This document shows positions 7,054 through 8,426 of a DNA stretch of 8,426 nt, piece after piece (the stretch's first letter is position 1; each line of letters opens with the position of its first letter). Origin of the DNA: VFZS01 sp964353255 (GTDB taxonomy: Bacteria > Acidobacteriota > Terriglobia > Bryobacterales > Bryobacteraceae); assembly GCA_964353255.1 (NCBI GenBank), contig CAYGVJ010000189.1, forward strand, positions 1 through 8,426, written 5' to 3'. The translations under genes were made by a program, and so were the position numbers. Under the pieces are notes generated by a model. The model did no database searches. It was not told where the DNA came from and was given only the letters and a program-made list of their open reading frames with translations.

Positions 7054-7444
7054 GGTGGCCGAACTGGTCCGCCAGTGGCTCGAGAAGGCGGCCAACGACC
7101 TGATCACGGCGGAGCACACCCTGGAGCTGGCGGAGGGTTGCCCTTACGACAGCGTCTGTTTCCACGCGCAGCAGTGCGTGGAGAAGTGCCTGAAGGCCGC
7201 GCTCACCTGCGAACAGGCCCCGTTTGGGAAGACGCACGACCTGGAAGAGCTGCGGCTGTTGTTGCCCGTGTCCCTGACTCTGCCGGCCTCCGTGGACGAC
7301 TTGGCCCGACTGACGCCTTACGCCACGAACGTCAGGTACCCGGGGCCCTGGAGCTATCCGGCCCGAGAGGAGGCCGAGTGGGCGGTTGCTGTGGCGCGCC
7401 GCATCTCCCAGGCGGTTCGCGTCTGGCTGGCGGAGTGTTCCTAG
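7037..7444 (+). CDS. HEPN domain protein, partner of the MNT nucleotidyltransferase
   Basis: A 135-residue all-helical HEPN protein. Typical blocks are 'WLEKAANDLITAEHTLE' (14-30), 'YDSVCFHAQQCVEKCLKAAL' (37-56), 'KTHDLEEL' (65-72) and 'LTPYATNVRYPG' (92-103). ATG 7037 was chosen because it overlaps the nucleotidyltransferase end by 17 nt and starts directly ahead of the first conserved helix; longer in-frame starts run through the partner gene. HEPN toxins usually cut RNA with an R-x4-6-H motif. I find no Arg followed by His at that distance in this sequence, so ribonuclease activity is uncertain. The protein could be a non-cleaving member that forms a complex with MNT. A 10-bp palindrome (GGAGATCTCC, 7447-7456) follows the stop. 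Confidence 0.88.
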   Translation: MSERTEVAELVRQWLEKAANDLITAEHTLELAEGCPYDSVCFHAQQCVEKCLKAALTCEQAPFGKTHDLEELRLLLPVSLTLPASVDDLARLTPYATNVRYPGPWSYPAREEAEWAVAVARRISQAVRVWLAECS

Positions 7445-7523
7445 GGGGAGATCTCCGGAGAGTCGGCGCCGCAGGCCACACGGACAGGACCGGGAGGGGC
7501 CGTCAACAACGCCTTGGCCAACC

Positions 7524-7625
7524 GCGGCGGTGCTGGTCACCACGAGCTACGGCATCCCCGGCCTCAAGTACGCCATGGACCTGAACGGCTACTACGGCGG
7601 CCCGCCCCGCCTGCCGCTCATCCCG
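7524..7625 (+). repeat. 102-bp direct repeat, copy 2
   Basis: Exact match to 6514-6615. It starts abruptly after the unrelated spacer that follows the HEPN gene and leads into the diverged tail at 7626-7682. Homologous recombination between the two copies would delete 1010 bp, including both MNT and HEPN. Confidence 0.95.
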
Positions 7626-7682
7626 CCCTCCCCCGACGCCAAGCGCGAAATCGAAGAAGCCTTCCGGGATTTGAAGGGGTAG
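7524..7682 (+). pseudogene. Detached 3' end of a DHDPS-family aldolase gene
   Basis: This encodes the last 52 residues of the aldolase with a normal TAG stop. The first 34 codons are identical in DNA to the intact gene at 5782-6672. The last 18 codons plus stop differ at 15 of 57 bases but keep the protein pattern (PPSPDAKREIEEAFRDLKG versus PAGPEARREIEEAFRELRE). Such conservative divergence is what selected coding sequence shows, so this tail belonged to a working gene until recently. No ribosome site or plausible start lies upstream. The frame is open back into the HEPN gene, but only as an out-of-frame shadow. It is either the original host tail displaced by the MNT-HEPN cassette or the remnant of a second aldolase gene. 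Four nt separate its stop from that of the minus-strand nuclease-like gene. Confidence 0.9.
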
Positions 7683-7686
7683 AGCT

Positions 7687-8223
7687 TCAGGCCTTCTTCT
7701 GTTTCGGCAACGGGGGCCCGGGGCCGTCGTGTTCTATCGCCATCAGCAGAAGCGGAAGGTTCTCGGCCCTGGCCTCCCTGACGGTCCGGACCGCATCTCT
7801 CATTCGAGGCGTGCGATCGGTGAGGTACGGGCCGAGCCTGTCGCTGGGAACAACAATAAGGCCCACGTCGATGCGCCCTTCTTCCAGCGAATCGCGCAGA
7901 TGAATGACGTCACGAATAAGCAGGTCGCTTCGCGCGGAAACCTGGACCTCAACCTCAACACGGAGCGTCGCCCCGTTCACCACCTTGGTTTTCGTCCAGT
8001 CAGCCGAGCCCGAAACCCTCTGTCGCCAGCCACCCGCTTCTCTGAAACGGGCGTCAATCAGCTTGCGCAGGGTGGCTGCTCCGTTCGCATCTTTCTCTTC
8101 TTTGACCAAGAGTGCGAAACCCTCTATGATCGAGCGCACTTCAGCCACCAGGGGGTCGAGTGCCAGTCGTGAGATTTTCTCTCGAACACCGCCGTAAGGT
8201 CGTTCGTCCACAATTCGGGGCAT
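7687..8223 (-). CDS. Putative restriction-endonuclease-like protein (BglII/BstYI-like, tentative)
   Basis: The protein has 178 residues. The start is ATG 8223, with GGAGG (complement of 8236-8240) 12 nt upstream, a somewhat long spacing. The central block 'TLRVEVEVQ' (86-94) followed by 'SDLLIRDVIHL' (99-109) and 'GRIDVGLIVVPSDRL' (116-130) recalls BglII/BstYI-family endonucleases, where a Glu-x-Gln (here E92, Q94) sits in the active site and an 'IDVG...VP' strand follows. The Asp those enzymes have nine residues before that Glu is Asn83 here, so cleavage is not assured. The C-terminus is 'EHDGPGPPLPKQKK'. No methyltransferase gene is in the window, although one could lie just beyond 8426. 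It could equally be a PD-(D/E)XK protein of another function. The gene itself is well supported; the function is a guess from motif memory. Confidence 0.75.
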   Translation of the reverse strand: MPRIVDERPYGGVREKISRLALDPLVAEVRSIIEGFALLVKEEKDANGAATLRKLIDARFREAGGWRQRVSGSADWTKTKVVNGATLRVEVEVQVSARSDLLIRDVIHLRDSLEEGRIDVGLIVVPSDRLGPYLTDRTPRMRDAVRTVREARAENLPLLLMAIEHDGPGPPLPKQKKA

Positions 8224-8426
8224 TCGGGTTCCGCGCCTCCAAGTTTATCCATACTGGGCCGAGCGCTTCAAGCTGCTCTAAAGAAGGGGGGTAAAGAGGC
8301 CGATAGCCCTACGTGGACCAGGCGGGACTGTTCGTTGAGTCAGGAGCCGATTGCATTTCACTTCGTTCTCCCGTAACCTGTTTGACAGGTCCCCTGAGAA
8401 TGAGGCGAGTGTACGCGACCGAGCTC
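8224..8426. other. Upstream region of the nuclease-like gene, no gene seen
   Basis: This stretch is the leader and promoter region of the minus-strand gene, up to the window edge. A small perfect inverted repeat, ACCTGT-TTG-ACAGGT, lies at 8376-8390 and could be an operator or a chance hairpin. An ATG at 8400 opens a plus-strand frame to the window end (nine codons), but it lacks a ribosome site and is too short to judge. I see no clear promoter. Confidence 0.4.

Noticed and set aside
7449..7454. AGATCT (BglII site) near the BglII-like gene as a functional link
   Set aside because: A single 6-bp site is expected by chance and other RGATCY sites occur in the window; it says nothing about specificity or methylation.
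7386..7682. 98-codon open frame containing the duplicated aldolase end as a real gene
   Set aside because: It starts at a TTG inside the HEPN gene in another frame, has no ribosome site, and only its last 52 codons resemble a protein.
8244..8271. Minus-strand promoter TTGAAG-16-GATAAA for the nuclease-like gene
   Set aside because: The predicted transcript would begin near 8237, inside the GGAGG ribosome site, so it could not serve the start at 8223.

Overview
The window is GC-rich and tightly packed. It most likely comes from an Acidobacteriota genome (Bryobacter/Solibacter-like). The best taxonomic clue is the small secreted protein on the minus strand at 1307-1723. Its 'DIPFEFTVG ... LPAGEYTV ... 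KLVFNRYGNAYFLSQVW ... LPKSKTERE' pattern is one I associate with a family expanded in Acidobacteriota. The TPR protein and the FHA-GAF sigma-54 activator fit that assignment. This is inference from recall, not a database match.

Left region (1-2199). A TPR protein cut by the window edge is followed 12 nt later by a small unknown protein (811-1179). The secreted acidobacterial protein converges on these from the minus strand and ends in a strong intrinsic terminator (1204-1252). A non-coding stretch follows (1724-2199). It ends in a 138-bp fold-back element with 22-nt terminal inverted repeats and CTAG ends, which looks like a MITE or IS-derived repeat. The element stops 24 nt before the next start codon.

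Centre (2200-5772). A 642-residue FHA-GAF-AAA+(sigma-54)-Fis activator runs with a 7-nt gap into an F0 ATP synthase cluster: atpZ, atpI, atpB (subunit a) and atpE (subunit c). atpZ/atpI and atpI/atpB each overlap by 14 nt. A 96-nt leader with a 9-bp hairpin precedes atpE. No atpF or F1 genes follow, so the remaining subunits must be encoded elsewhere.

Right region (5769-8426). A perfect 28-bp palindrome supplies the atpE stop codon. It also supplies the ribosome-binding region, start codon and first five codons of a DHDPS/NAL-family aldolase (5782-6672). Downstream is an MNT nucleotidyltransferase/HEPN pair with its own consensus TATAAT box. It is followed by a second copy of the aldolase gene's 3' end (7524-7682). 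The two aldolase ends are identical over 102 nt and then differ at 15 of 57 positions, and both reach a stop at the same codon. This is the footprint expected if a roughly 1-kb MNT-HEPN cassette entered the 3' end of the aldolase gene while carrying a replacement tail. A standalone nuclease-like gene (BglII/BstYI-like by motif, tentative) converges on the duplicate with only 4 nt between stop codons.

The most interesting features are the MNT-HEPN insertion footprint and the palindrome that forms the atpE/aldolase gene boundary.
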